From Diprion similis (taxonomy: Eukaryota; Arthropoda; Insecta; Hymenoptera; Diprionidae): a stretch of 64,000 nucleotides of DNA. The stretch covers positions 1,168,501 through 1,232,500 of the forward strand of contig NC_060113.1 in the NCBI RefSeq assembly GCF_021155765.1, in the 5' to 3' direction. Made by a program: the position numbers and the translations under genes. Positions 42,401-54,846 of this stretch are shown here, piece by piece; position 1 is the stretch's first letter, and the number at the start of each line of letters is the position of its first letter. Below the pieces are notes generated by a model. It did no database searches. It was not told the origin of the DNA and saw nothing but the letters and a program-made list of their open reading frames with translations.

Positions 42401-45400
42401 GAAAGCGTCTCCTCTAAGCTCCAGCAAATTTCCCAAGAGGGCCGCGACTGCTGCCAATGGAAACGCCGACGAAAACAGGCAGACGTATCCCAGCTGGGAT
42501 AGCATTTCCAGATGTTCCGAAAAGGCACCGTCGTACTGTCCAACATTTTTCGGACTTCTCATTAAGGGCGTTTATCAATTTTTCACGTTATTCGGGTGCG
42601 TGTTCTTTCACCACCGCGTATTGTGTATATCGATAAAATTCGCACTCTATGAATGGTGTCAACTCTACATATTATATGCATAATGATTCGTGAATTCCAA
42701 ATTCACGATGGACGAATAATTTCTCTATGCACCAGTGCATACTTAACGATTGATCTGCAGAATTATTATGAGATAATTTCATATAATCGATTAATCTAAA
42801 AAACGACTAATCGAGACCGTCGATTAATCGAAGCTGCTGATTAATCGACTAATCGCAGAGTGTTAGTATGTATCGACTTCCACTTTCTCGAATGACGCTT
42901 TTGAGTTGAATTTCGCATTCATAAAGTACGAAATATATCTTTTTTCTTAATTCTATGTTGATTCTCGTTTAATCTTGCTCTGGAAAATGTGAATTTTCTA
43001 ATCTAACACTGATAGCTGCGAGTGTCGGGATTGGGGCTTAAGTGCAGACAAACGAAACGGAATGACTAACCGATAAGATATCCGATGTTACAAAGCGCCG
43101 ATCTGATTGATTATGATATGTAATTATATGTATAACGAAGGAGTATGACAACTGTGTTCAATTGTTATGTATAATAATGACATGAATTACCTTCTTAGGA
43201 GAGATCTGCACGTGCAGTGTGATGTCGTTGGATGATGAAAAATGGAGAAAAATTATTTTTGAAAAAATTATTGTAAAAAGTATAACAATGATATTTTACA
43301 GACGAAACACAAGACGACATGATTAACGAACGTTAATGATAATAAATCCATTGAGAAGATGTCACAAAAAAACTATAACAATACAATTATTTTGCTGTTG
43401 TTGTTCTTGTTTTTCTTACTACATCGTGATAAAAAGAGAGATAAAAAAAAAAAAAAAAAATAAACAAATTACTTATTACCATGAGAACATAAAACAATTA
43501 TGAATAATGGCGACGTGTGCGATTTGGATTATAAAAAAAAAAATAATAAAAAAGCGTTCGCAACGTATAGAACAAGAAAAACGAAATGACGTATTGTCAG
43601 GTTTTTGTGCCACGGAATTACTTGCAACGTGATTGTTATCTCATTCATGCTCGTGCAATATAATTACTGTGGCCTTGTAGATAATACTAGGTGATATCAG
43701 CATCTGTCAGAGTGAAGTACACACAATTCACGAAAGATGTTGTTCTCTTCACCTTAGTTTGGTAGTTAAAAAATATGCTACTTATTAGCAGATAAATACA
43801 CAGATATAGGATCAATCCAATTCGAATTTTATCACAAAACTTTAATCTTTGTAAATTTACGATTTATTCTTTAAATACGAAACTAAGGAAGAACGAAAAC
43901 GAGTTTATAAATAATTTTCGAATCGTGGGTTAAATTGCAGAAAACAAAGAACGTGCATCAAAGATATACGAGCAGGATCAGGATAACACGAGAAGGGGAT
44001 CGAGAGTGGTGTGATAATCGTCTACGTCTATAAATCAAACCTTCAAGGCACTGTCACTAAGTAGGAAATTTGAGGGGTGTCCTACTCTATACAACGAGCT
44101 CTCCAGCTCCGCCTGGCTGACGTTTCGTTTTCCCTTGCCCCGGTTGTCCTCCTTCGCATCATCCCCGGGACTCCTCTTCCGCTCTTTAACTTCCCGCGTC
44201 TTTTCCGACTCGGGAATTTCCTCTTCGCCAGGCGGCGGTCGCGCCTCGCTGGGACTCAGGGCCCCGAACAATTCGAAACTCAAACGAGCCAATCGCAGCT
44301 GCTCCACCAGATACGGAACTGCCGATTCCTTCAGGTTACCGATCACTTGTCGAGCTATCAAGAGGGCGGCCAGTTGCTGAGGAGCATAAACTGTGGTCAA
44401 CAACCGGAGAAATCGAGCTTCGCCGAGATAATAGAAGTGCAGATTTTTGTAAGAACTTCAGGAAAAGAGGGACGCGTCACGATTTTTTTTTCTTTCTTTT
44501 ACAAAAATATTGACGTGCTCCTCATTTCCTTAAATTTTTTTTAGTAAAATCTTCTCTTTTTCTTTTCTCCCTGCTCGATTTCGTCATTTTTTTAACCCTG
44601 GCACCTACCTCTTTCAGTCTCTCCTGGTCTTGGAGGTAAAAGGCGATGTAGAAGAGGGATAGAAACGAGTTGACGAACTGAAACTGAAGCGAGACGTGTT
44701 AGAATTGCAAGGAAATAATCGTTATGGAACGAACGAAGGACGACACGATTTATATGCTTTCGTAGCGCTTTTCGTTTGCTTTCGAAAAGGATACTTGTTT
44801 ACTTATTTATTTAATTTTTATTTGTTTTATATTTTATTTTTTTTTTTTAATTCATTTATTTATCTAGCTACATTTTCACGCGAGATGCGATCCGGAGGTT
44901 TGACAATCGGCTTACGGAAACTAGACTACGATTCTATTCTCACACAGACAAAATTTGCATGCAAACAGCACAGAGACAGCCAAAGCGTATAATGTAGCAT
45001 AAACTGACTAAAAACGGTAATTTATAATACGAAAATTAAAGGATTCCCATATATTAAATTTTACAAACAGATTGAGTTGAAATTGTTCAAAACAGGTATT
45101 CTACTCGTCGTATTATACTATAGATTTATTTGATTTCAATCGGTGAAAAGTTTTGCGACTATAGGAAGACGCGGTGTAATTGGTAAAAATTTGAAAAGAA
45201 CAAACGAGAAGTTGGACGGAGAGAAAAAAAGATACGGAAAAAAAACATACTCGTGAAGCGTAAAATGATACATAAATTTGCATCATTGTACGGACGTTGC
45301 ATATGGATAATATAAGGTGTATACATATACGTACATCAACACAGATATAGAATGTATAAAAATACGTTTAAAATACACAAATTGTCATCTAAAAAAATTT

Positions 45401-48400
45401 CTTTAACTCATTTACCAGGGCCACTTTGTAGATCAGATGATTCTCATATTCGGTGTCGAGCCGATAGTTTTCTGCGTCCCAACATACAAAAATCATAGAT
45501 ACTATCTAACGTTTAGGCGGCACATATTATTCTACTCTCGAAATCTAAGTATATATTTATATATATATATATATATATATATAGTACACATACGATTATC
45601 GAATAAAATAGTATGAATTTAGTTCATGATATGACGTAGAAAATTTAAGGGTGGAGAAAAAAAGCATTAACGGGGATAAAGAAAGGTGTAGAAAAAAAAA
45701 AAAAATAAAATGATCTCTTTCCAATGTTAGTTTCCTCTAATATTAGCTACAACGTAAAAAGGGTGTACACAAGAGAAAGAAGTATCTTTATAAAACGTTA
45801 CTTGGGGTATCAGTACAGGTATGACGATAATATATAGTAACGTAGATCAAGCTATAAGCTGTGAAAAGGTGATAAATATGTTACATACACATATGTATGT
45901 ATGTGTATATATATAATATAAAACTGTATCATCTACTGTAATAATTCATCTAGTTTTTCAAATCGTGCATTAATGTATAGCATATATATGTATAAGGTAT
46001 TAGACTGAAAGGTGGTTAATATCATAAGTATAATATTATAATAGGTATGAATTGTACACGGGGGACGAGAATTGAATACTATTTGTGTAATGTCATATGT
46101 AATGTGCATAAAGAATTCATTCGCTTAGACGTTTCTTTTTTCTTGTTTTTGTTTTTTAATTTTTAATCAACATTTTGGCGTGTGTAAAATTCTACTGACT
46201 AAAGAGGAAAGAAACAACTTCGGGTCAGATTCATTGGGTTAGGCAAAACAGGTGGTAAATCAAAACGCTTACCCATATCGTTGAGGCAGACCGCGACCTT
46301 GAAGTAGGCCTCATCCATGAGGGTGATAACCACCGCGAGAAGAACCTTCGGGACATAGCTAAGCCAGAATCCGTAACCCGCAGACTCAAGTCCGGCGTCC
46401 CACCAGTCCTGGAATCGAAAGAAATAGAAGAAAGAAATATGCAATTAGAACATTAACTAGAAGAACATCATATCGTCTTCTAGCTAGTTGAATGATCCTT
46501 TTTTCCCGAAGAGTCGAGACGTTGAATATGCAGCTTTGATCGAGGAACTCGATTGTCTGAACATGACAATTCTATTATACTATGATAGGTGGCGGTGTGA
46601 AAAAACGGTCAAAGTCTCACCTGCACTTGGAAGCTCACAATCATGACGATAAATACTAAAAATAGGCACACCGCTATCACTGGTATGCTGACTAGGTACC
46701 GAAAGACGTTGCGTCTCCAGGCCGGGTAAGTCGGCTCCAGTCTTCCGGTTACCGGCGACCTCTCAAGTGTACCCTGGAAGAGAGCAGAGGGTTGCAGACC
46801 TTCGATTCAGACCAGCATTTCAAGCCTGGTGGTACAAATGGGCTCACCGTGAAGAGAGGTCGCGGTTCGACAAGCAGGTCGTCGCGTTGGTCGAGGGTTC
46901 CCCATCGGTAGGCCAACTCGGCACCCCGTCGTTTCCACGTCTCGAGATAAACGGTGGCCCAGACGACGTTGAATATCGAGAACAAGACGTAGGCCACGTC
47001 CTCCACCGCCTGGTTCCGCCCGATGATGCCGACCTGCAATAGGAATCGAGGTGTCATTGGGGTTGGGGTCGCTGAGGGTTCGGGGTTCGAGTCTGTTCCT
47101 CACGATCGTGGATTGACATTGTGTCCTTGGAGGGTGGAAAGTTTATGGCACGTGCAATCAGGTATTGGAATGAAAAGTTCCGTTGAGTTCGTCAGATGGA
47201 ACGTGGAAAAATAATTGACGCGTATTTTCTCTTAGTTCTTTCAATTCAATGTTCATTAGCAAGGATATTGCAGTTTGAAATTTGAGCGTGACGTCAAAAT
47301 GTGCATGGATATAGATATACCAGAATTAAAAAATTATGACGTCACGCAGAATTCAACTTGCTGTATCTTTGTTAATGAATATTTTATTGAATAAAGAGAA
47401 ACTACGCGTCAATTATTTTTCGACTTTTTATCTGACGGACCTAATCGAATATTTCGAAATTTTTCATTAAAATACCTAATTGACGGTAACATTTTATCAG
47501 CATGCATCACAATAGTTTGTAGCAACTGTTGCAGCGGTAATTTGCTATCGTATTCATAACATTTTCTGATCTATCATCAAATTCAGGATGAAGAATACAA
47601 TGTTAAAAAAGTACGGTGAGTGGACTTGTGTAGAATATTTTTACCGTCAATCTAACAATATCTGACATTGAAGTTCTCAATTGACCACAAAATTTATTCT
47701 ATAGTAGTCCACACCGATCACTATTGGTCAATTTTAACACCGCTAATTTCATACAGCATGATATTTAGCTTGCAAAAAAAAAACTGTGACGATTGCTTAG
47801 ACGGTTTATGCTAATGATATGCAAGTGCTATTGGTAATTACCGAATGAATCCTGCTGGCAAGTTCGCAGGAAATAAGTGAGTTAAGTGTACCAGTTATTG
47901 ACACGTTCAGACCCAATTATACTGATCCTTTTATTTTCCAAAATTATAAATTGACGGCGGAAAATGATTATTATTAAGCAGCAGATTAGACGGGAATTTA
48001 CTTTTTTGTAATTTTATATCTAAGGGTCCGTAACTGGTACACTTACCTTCCACACGAACCTGGAATTCAGTGTTTTTAGTTGAATGAGTGATCGACGGGG
48101 TTATCGTAGTACAACATACCCAGTATATGACACCCACGGCAGCCGGAACGATTAGGGCGGTGGTGTAATGGCCGAGCCAAGCAAAGTACATGGTTATCTT
48201 GACCCCGAAGTATCGACAAATGTCGTCGAGAGGTTGTGGGCTGAGAAAGGCGCGGACCCAAGTCCTCTGGAGCTTTTCCAAGGCCGGTAACTCGTGGAGT
48301 GGAAATACCTGGGGAAATCGGTACGACGGTTAGCTGGTGCTGGGATGTGGGTGGTTGGTTAGATAATGTTGTGACATAACGTGAAGTCGATGTGGTATAC

Positions 48401-51400
48401 ACACTTGGGAAATGACCCCGGCCGATATGCACTTCGGCACGATGGCTTGACCCTCGATTAGCTTGAGGCCCGGCAAGCTGTGCAGGTCTTGTTGACCCGC
48501 CCGCAGAGTGTGGAGAAGATGGAGAACCAGGGACTGCCTTTCCTGGGTGGTGAAGAAGCCAGCCTCGTCATCGCTGCCCTCGAAAAAGCTCGTCTCAGTT
48601 CCTACGAACTCCTTAAGACCACCGCCAAACTCCTGACGCAGCCTTTTCGTCAAGTGGACTTCTTCCGCCGCCTTCAGGAGGCTGCGTTAACATCCGGAAA
48701 AAATCAGAAGGTCGTTTCAAGACCCTTTCTGAACTACTCATTGACTTATACCGACAATCGATTCCTCTCGCGCCCGCGTTACATGTATATACAATGTTCT
48801 ACTGAGGCAACCGAGTCAAGTTTCCGATTCGATTTTCAGTAAAAATCAAATCCCCGAGACTCTTTGCACCCCTCATCGCCTTTCTTTATTCCGTTATCCT
48901 CCATCGTCGACTCCTTTTTGTCGCTTCTCTTTGCCCTCTCAAAACTATCGTAAAACTCAGTTTAGCCTCGTTTCGACTCTAATGCGTCCCATTCACTCGT
49001 CATTCGACTACACGTGTCTGATAATTATTCATCCAACGGGTTGTCACGTGTAATGTAATGTCCTTTGACCGCTCTACGCGTAAAAACACTTTTCTCTTTC
49101 TTATCAATGTATCATTAGAAGTCGCATAGCAACCGGACTGGAATCACCTATAAAGTTTCATTACTATATTACAGACGGTTGTAATAATAACAGCGATAGG
49201 CAGTTAGCGGCATTTAGTATACGTATAACGTCGTTATACCTACACTTCGATTAACTTTATTGCACGTTTGTTAAGTATAGCAACGTCACTGCCGACGTTG
49301 TAGTGACGTCGATTACCTACCACTTCCATAAATTGAATGGGAATAAGTCGATGTATCGCAGAAGCGAAATATTCTACCACGAATCATGAAAGGCGTATAT
49401 TTACACTGGAAACGGAGCCGTCAGGTAGAACCCGTAGCTGTCGGAAGATGTGTGATGACGAACGTGAACGACGAGTCCAGGAGTCCCAGCCCTGAGTCGT
49501 CCCAGAAGCCACATCAGAGTTTCGTCCCGTGCACCGCTGGGGAACATGACGACGACATCGCATTCCTGAAAACGAGGAAGGGAATGTTTTGAAAGAATTC
49601 AGTGTGTAATTTATTACATGACTTATCTTTTAAATTCGGTAAAATATATATGTAGAAGAAATCAGGAGATAAATTACGAAGGTACGAATCATCGGACAAA
49701 CAAAATCAAAATTCATATAGTTCACTGTATACAGCTGATTATGTGATTTTTGATCTACTTACATATCTTGTAATTTATTACCTGATTTCTTGTAAGTATA
49801 TATATATTTATTTACTCAACTTACAAAATAAATCATGCAGCAAAAGACACTCTGATTTCATTGAAAGCATATTACATGTTTTGAAACAAGAACATTTCCA
49901 GTATGGATACGCGCTGCAGTTAAACTCGTTTATTATTTATCGATCTCAGAGAAGCATGCGGGTGTAGAATACGGTAAACTATAAAGTCCGTCTCTGTAAC
50001 GTCCGACGGAAATTAGCACCATGTGGATGTTGATTGCTCGATGCATGCAGAACTTCGGACCGTCGCGTCGGTTGTATGATCGAAAAACGGAAAAAAGAAA
50101 AATTGGAAAGAAATTTGCCAGCTGGCAGTTTCAATCGTCGAATCATGGATCCAGCAGCCAGCTGCATGCAGCTGGTTGAGAATTAAGAGAATCGGAACCA
50201 GACTCAGCTCTGCGTCGCAATTATCTATACAGTAGCATACCGCCAGCCGGGTTCGATATCGAGTCGGGTTTTCAACCCTCCAGAATAAGCCACGGGAACT
50301 GCCCTGAGATAATGTTGTTTTGGCATTTTTCCAAATTCTTAACCTCTACCGATGCGATACACAAACACAAGCGAAAACGAGGATTTGGATATAATTTTGC
50401 TACTCGCGGTCTGGGCGAAAGAAATTGGCCGAGTATATAGCCTTTTATCTCGCGGTTTTATTAAACATTAGTAGAATAAAAAGGAGAAGAAGAAGAAGAA
50501 GAAGCAGGAAAGAATGGGAGTCTCGGCTCGTTTCTCAACCCGGTCTTTTCTTGAAATTCGGACTCCGCGGGTTTAACACCTTGTACCGTAAAAGCCAAGC
50601 GCACATATATATTCCGTATCTCCTCAGATTAACTCCTGACTCTGAGAAAACGTTACGTTGTACGTATAAGTATAAGGTACGAGTTGAAGGTTCGCTGGAC
50701 AGATTTGTCCGAGCGACTGATATTTATTTACTCGCTTCTTCAAATATCGCGATATATAACCGACGGCAATCTAAATTGCTCTCCTCCCGTATCGAAAAAC
50801 AGAGAGAGAGAGAGAGAATAAATATCGTTTGATTGAAGAATAACAGCGATGAATGATTGCGGAGAAGCTTATTTCCGTATTGGAAAAATATTCCTTCACA
50901 GTAATAATTCTCATATGTCAGTTTCTCATTTCTTACGTTCCCAATTACATGCCGTTAATCCGTCGAAGGCGGCCATTACGAGAAAACAATAAGTAATATA
51001 CAGAGCGACAGGAAATATGATTGGAATACTTTTAATGTCAGTGCGAATTATTTAACGAGCTTGAATGGGGGAAAAAGTTTTCCCGAGGTTGTAACCTTTA
51101 GGTGTTTATCGCCCCGATACGTTTGACTTATACTCTTCCAGTATCCCAAAGGTGCTTTATTTCATCTCCTCGTCTGATACCTGGATCACTAACACATATA
51201 TAACTACGTACATATATGGCGTATTGATATACTCGCACGTTTCATAAACTACAACAAGTAATACTTTCCGACGTATAAAAAACGCGTCCATGTTCGTTCG
51301 ATAGAATTCTGACGCGCATTTCCCTCATCGCCGAACATGTTCAACGTGGATATATTATAACAAGGTTATACGAATCCTCGACTCAACGAGCTGAATCGAT

Positions 51401-54400
51401 ACCTGACGTTTCCGCCTAACGATAAACTCAAATTCCGTCATCCCTTGGCTGATTCAGGGACTTTTTGGCGCGCCTGTATCCAGTCAAGATCCCCCAATTA
51501 ATGTTCGCAAAAAATTGGCGAGACCATTGCGACGCCCCCTTCGATTCGAGGGGCGAAAAGAGATTTTCGCATGCTTTACCAACCTGCGTGGGCACTTTTT
51601 GTATCCATAGGCGGCGGGGGGTCATCAGGTGACCCGTACATGGTATTTTGCGTCTCAGGAGACGCGAGGCTGGAATAAAAAAAAGTTAAGATCGATTAGT
51701 TGCTTGAGAACATATTCGTGACACGATTTTAACCGACCGGAACTTGCTTTACAAAGTTGTTTACCGGCGGGGTGAATTCGTCGGAACTGAATAGAAAATG
51801 TGCAGTTTCGAAGAGTCATTGACGAAGGAATTCTTTTTCCACGTGTATAGTACTCGACTACTCTGGATAATTTTGAACACAATTTCTAATCAGCGTGATA
51901 ATTTGACCAACGATTTTTAATTGAAGTTTAATGTCAGAAAATAAGCGTCCTAAGATCTACAGCGATAAGTAAGACAGATTTGTTTTCTTTCCGTTTTCTT
52001 TCAGCTTTTTTATTCATAGCTACGGCAAACAAAGCGGTTTTTTCTCACGCAGATAAAAAGAAGTGAATGAACATTGTACGACACGTTTTATTAGTATTCT
52101 TTTTTCTCATTCCAACAACAAACATCTTAAGGCAAAGCAATTAACGGTGAGCATTGTTCAAATATTTATAATATACTCGCTATGTGGGAAGTGTTTGCAC
52201 CGATTATTCATCACGTAATCATATTCAATTCTGTTGTTTCCCCGCTGGTGTTAAGGCACGTGAATTGTAATACCCTAGTATTCGAATATGAAATCAGATA
52301 CTTTAGGTAAAGCAGCAGACAAAAACAAGATGCTGCTCGACCCGCTATATTATATAAACATTAAACAAATTACCTCGCGCCGAAGGTATTCGTGCCGAAA
52401 AATTCTAGCTGATAAGTATGAATAACAATCATTGTTTACTGTCTGAATTAGTAGACGTTGTTAATCACTTCGTAAACTTGTACAAACTTTTCTGTTACAT
52501 TACGTGTGCCCCATTATCCATGAATTCATTACTACACATCTATCAGACCAATAATAATATTATCGCACGTAGATCGTTGCGAATTGCATAACTCGTACAA
52601 TTTTTTTTTTTAATTGCATAAAATTTTGCTGAAATTACGTGGATCTTTGATTTCGATTTATTTTGTTACGATTTTAAAATTTGACGGTACTTAATTAAGG
52701 TGAAACGTATATAGGGACGTAGGAAAACCGGAGAATATGAAGAATGCAAGAAAGTAGTATAGGAGTTAACAGAAATGTTGTTTTTATAGGGCTGATAAAG
52801 GATCAAAGGAGAAAAAGTACATGATGATAGAATTTTTCGCTTTGGATTTACGTCTGTTTTTTATTTTCCAAAAGTCGGAGCAGCGCATTAAGAAGATTTG
52901 CCCGATTGTGCGAATTTGTATGGAAGGTAAAAAGTAAAAAAGAACCAAGGATCTGGGAAAAACAAGAAATTCCTGGAATCCATTTTGCCCATTGCACGAT
53001 TCGGATGTAAAACGAGTGCCTACCCCAGGGTACAATTTCGGACATTAACAACCTCTGCCCGGTGTTCTGTATACTGCGAAAAGAGTATTTGCGCGTAAGT
53101 TATTCATGTGTGAGGTTCGTGTAGCTGACTATACTTTGCTCGTTGTCATAGGTACACAAACGGGTGTGTTTCGCTGCTGGAGTGTGAAACTCGACTAGAC
53201 AGGTGCCGCATAACTTCGCCTTAGAGTCTTGGCTCTATTCATTTCTGCCGTTATACTTTGCAGAGGGTTTGCGAAACAGAAGTAGAAAAAAAAATTTCAC
53301 AATCAGACCGTTGGCACTATCCGAGTATAAAAGGAGTCCGCAAAGACACGATTAACTCGAGACTATGTACGGCTCTTGTGCAATGCCACTATACCATGGA
53401 ACCCCCATCAATACGACATGGGATTGCATGCTGGAGCAGAATCCCATGTAGGCTATTCCGGTCGAAGGTTTTGCCGACTCCCTTGGGTAATGGGTTGCCA
53501 GGATGGATTTCATCTTTATCTTTTCAAATGTCCAGAGAGAGGTATATAGCGTGCCGCAAAAGCACCAGGAATTAGGGGTTCGTGAGCTCAGCCTGGCTCC
53601 CCAGGATCAATCTTCGAAAGCTGTCTAGATTACAAATGGAAACCGCACAGCCTGTTGGACTAATTTTCTCGAGCAAAAATAGCAAGTCGAGGAAACGTAT
53701 ATACAAGTGTATATACTTTGGAATTGCAATTGATGTTTATCACGAAAATATGTACCCTTTAATGTGCTGCTGTAAATTCGCCACGTGCAGTCGGCGAATA
53801 GTGACGCTAAATATGAATTAGAGGCTTTCGAGTTTTATAGTTGAAAGCGTTTCTCCGTGAGGCGGTTTCTGATGCATAGTTATGCGTCTATATACCGTCG
53901 GGATGAAAATCGCGGTTGCGATAACTGGAGCGGACTCGATTGAATTGCTCAAAGATATACGTAACCGCGAAGCACTGAGGAGCAGTAATGGTTGGGTAAA
54001 TGGGAACGTCTGGTTTGGATAAGATGCAAAAGCTTCGCGATATATAAGGTCGGCGGAAAGAAGTTAGCGAAAAAAAAAAAAAAAAAAAAGAAAACGTGAC
54101 AGGCGTATATAAATTCAAATATCAGAAATCAAGATGGCCGCCGTTAATACGCTTCGGATTTAATTTCGACCGTAGGATCATTCCCGTGGTTCTATATCCA
54201 CCGAAGACTAATCGACGTCGAGGCAAATGATGGCAAGAATTTTTCAGCGCTCGTTTCATCGTTGACAATAGTCTCGGAGCGGAGAATTTGGCAAAAGAAA
54301 TTGATGCGTGCCTAAAAGTGCGTGAATCTACGCGTTCGTCCCTTATTGTAGATCATATGAAAACATGCAGGGATGGCAACATTCAGGATCGAAGATGCGA

Positions 54401-54846
54401 AAGCTGCGGGAATACGGCTCGCGAACTGAGTCTGAATTTTTATGGGGGGTTAAGACCGAGCTCTCACCTTTGTCGAGAGTCTCTTTAGCCGCGTGGATGA
54501 CTTTTCTCCGTCGCAAACCATCCCCGGATGACGTAACGCCCACCTCGTTAACGCTCACGATGCACTCGTTATTCGCGAATTCTTCGGCTGCGGTGTGATT
54601 TGCTTTAACCCCAGGGGCTGACCCCTCGCCGCCTGACATGCTGTCCTGAGGCACAGGGCAACGACAAGGTCCCTCTTTCAGGACCTTTACGTTTGTACTG
54701 AAACAACCGCTCGGAATTCTCACCCCCGCGTTTGTCGCTCGGCTCAAACCGCCATCTGTCGGGGGTGGCGACACTCCACCCCCGATCAATGAGCGTCTAC
54801 AACACTCTCTCTCTCTCTCTTCTGCCCCCCTATTTCCTTCCTCCAT
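39429..54846 (-). CDS. ANO8: Anoctamin-8 (TMEM16 family), 16 coding exons, about 1208 aa
   Basis: Exons: 54846-54468, 51669-51584, 49565-49405, 48681-48405, 48308-48120, 47033-46848, 46773-46621, 46408-46273, 45471-45416, 44683-44609, 44376-44086, 42535-42338, 42278-41987, 41112-40804, 40692-40422 and 39996-39429. All join in phase, giving 1208 aa (human ANO8 is 1232). Residues about 127-300 are the cytoplasmic N-domain (ECDVVVMFP; VHVRHHT; QEFGGGLKEF). The anoctamin transmembrane domain follows, to about 827. It includes LDDICRYFGVKITMYFAWLG, WKRRGAELAYRWGTLD, CLNDMENYRLDTEYENHLIY, FQFVNSFLSLFYIAFYL, FSSAFPLAA and AIPDIPSWVATEMAKVEF. These match ANO8 rather than other anoctamins. A disordered Ser/Pro/Gly region and an Arg/Glu/Gln-rich coiled coil form the tail. 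In mammals ANO8 tethers the ER to the plasma membrane. The ATG at 54639 is an alternative start. Confidence 0.93.
42781..42855. repeat. Cluster of GATTAATC palindromes and CGACTAATCG words
   Basis: In anoctamin-8 intron 11, GATTAATC occurs at 42789-42796, 42822-42829 and 42839-42846. The related CGACTAATCG occurs at 42804-42813 and 42846-42855. Palindromic TAATC words resemble paired-type or K50 homeodomain sites. It could be an enhancer element or simply a degenerate tandem repeat. Confidence 0.55.
45551..45583. repeat. (AT)n microsatellite in anoctamin-8 intron 8
   Basis: A nearly uninterrupted AT run just upstream (in gene sense) of the short exon 9. Confidence 0.88.
47184..47443. mobile_element. 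Foldback / MITE-like element in anoctamin-8 intron 5
   Basis: Two arms of about 110 bases are inverted copies of each other: left about 47184-47297, right about 47336-47443, with roughly 40 bases between them. Perfect matches include a 19-base word containing AATAATTGACGCGT (47206-47224 against 47403-47421), CGTCAGAT (47190 against 47430) and GCGTGACGTC (47286-47295 against 47338-47347). The remaining arm sequence agrees with scattered substitutions and a small gap. There is no coding capacity. This is the form of a non-autonomous DNA transposon (MITE or foldback element). I could not define a target-site duplication. Confidence 0.72.
50118..50175. promoter_or_regulatory. CAGCTG E-box cluster with an 18-bp perfect palindrome
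   Basis: In anoctamin-8 intron 2, CCAGCTGCATGCAGCTGG (50158-50175) is a perfect palindrome with two CAGCTG E-boxes. A third E-box lies in GCCAGCTGGC at about 50119-50128. CAGCTG is a class of bHLH binding site. Regulatory function is inferred only. Confidence 0.4.
50484..50504. repeat. (AGA)n short microsatellite
   Basis: About six AGA units in an anoctamin-8 intron. It lies inside a spurious Arg-rich frame. Confidence 0.85.
51670..54467 (-). other. Anoctamin-8 intron 1
   Basis: A 2.8-kb intron between the N-terminal exon and the exon carrying RLWIQKVPTQ. AAGATGGCCGCC at 54131-54142 matches the YY1/Pleiohomeotic-like motif also seen at 14957 and 39168. Open frames on either strand within it (for example 53258-53575 on the plus strand) show no domain and I do not support them. 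Confidence 0.6.
54804..54820. repeat. (CT)n run inside the anoctamin-8 first exon
   Basis: A short CT repeat near the upstream ATG at 54846. On the coding strand it gives the dipeptide run RERE. If the ATG at 54639 is the true start, this repeat is in the 5' UTR. Confidence 0.75.

Noticed and set aside
42003-42683. 226-residue open frame on the plus strand
   Set aside because: It is antisense to anoctamin-8 exons 12 and 13, whose splice phases and family match are clear.
47479-47651. A second inverted pair, ATTGACGGTAA at 47479 and TTACCGTCAAT at 47641
   Set aside because: Only about 11 bases match with little flanking similarity, so I cannot separate it from chance, although it lies beside the foldback element.
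50425-50832. 135-residue Arg-rich frame in an anoctamin-8 intron
   Set aside because: It starts at a non-ATG codon and is built from AGA and GA microsatellites.
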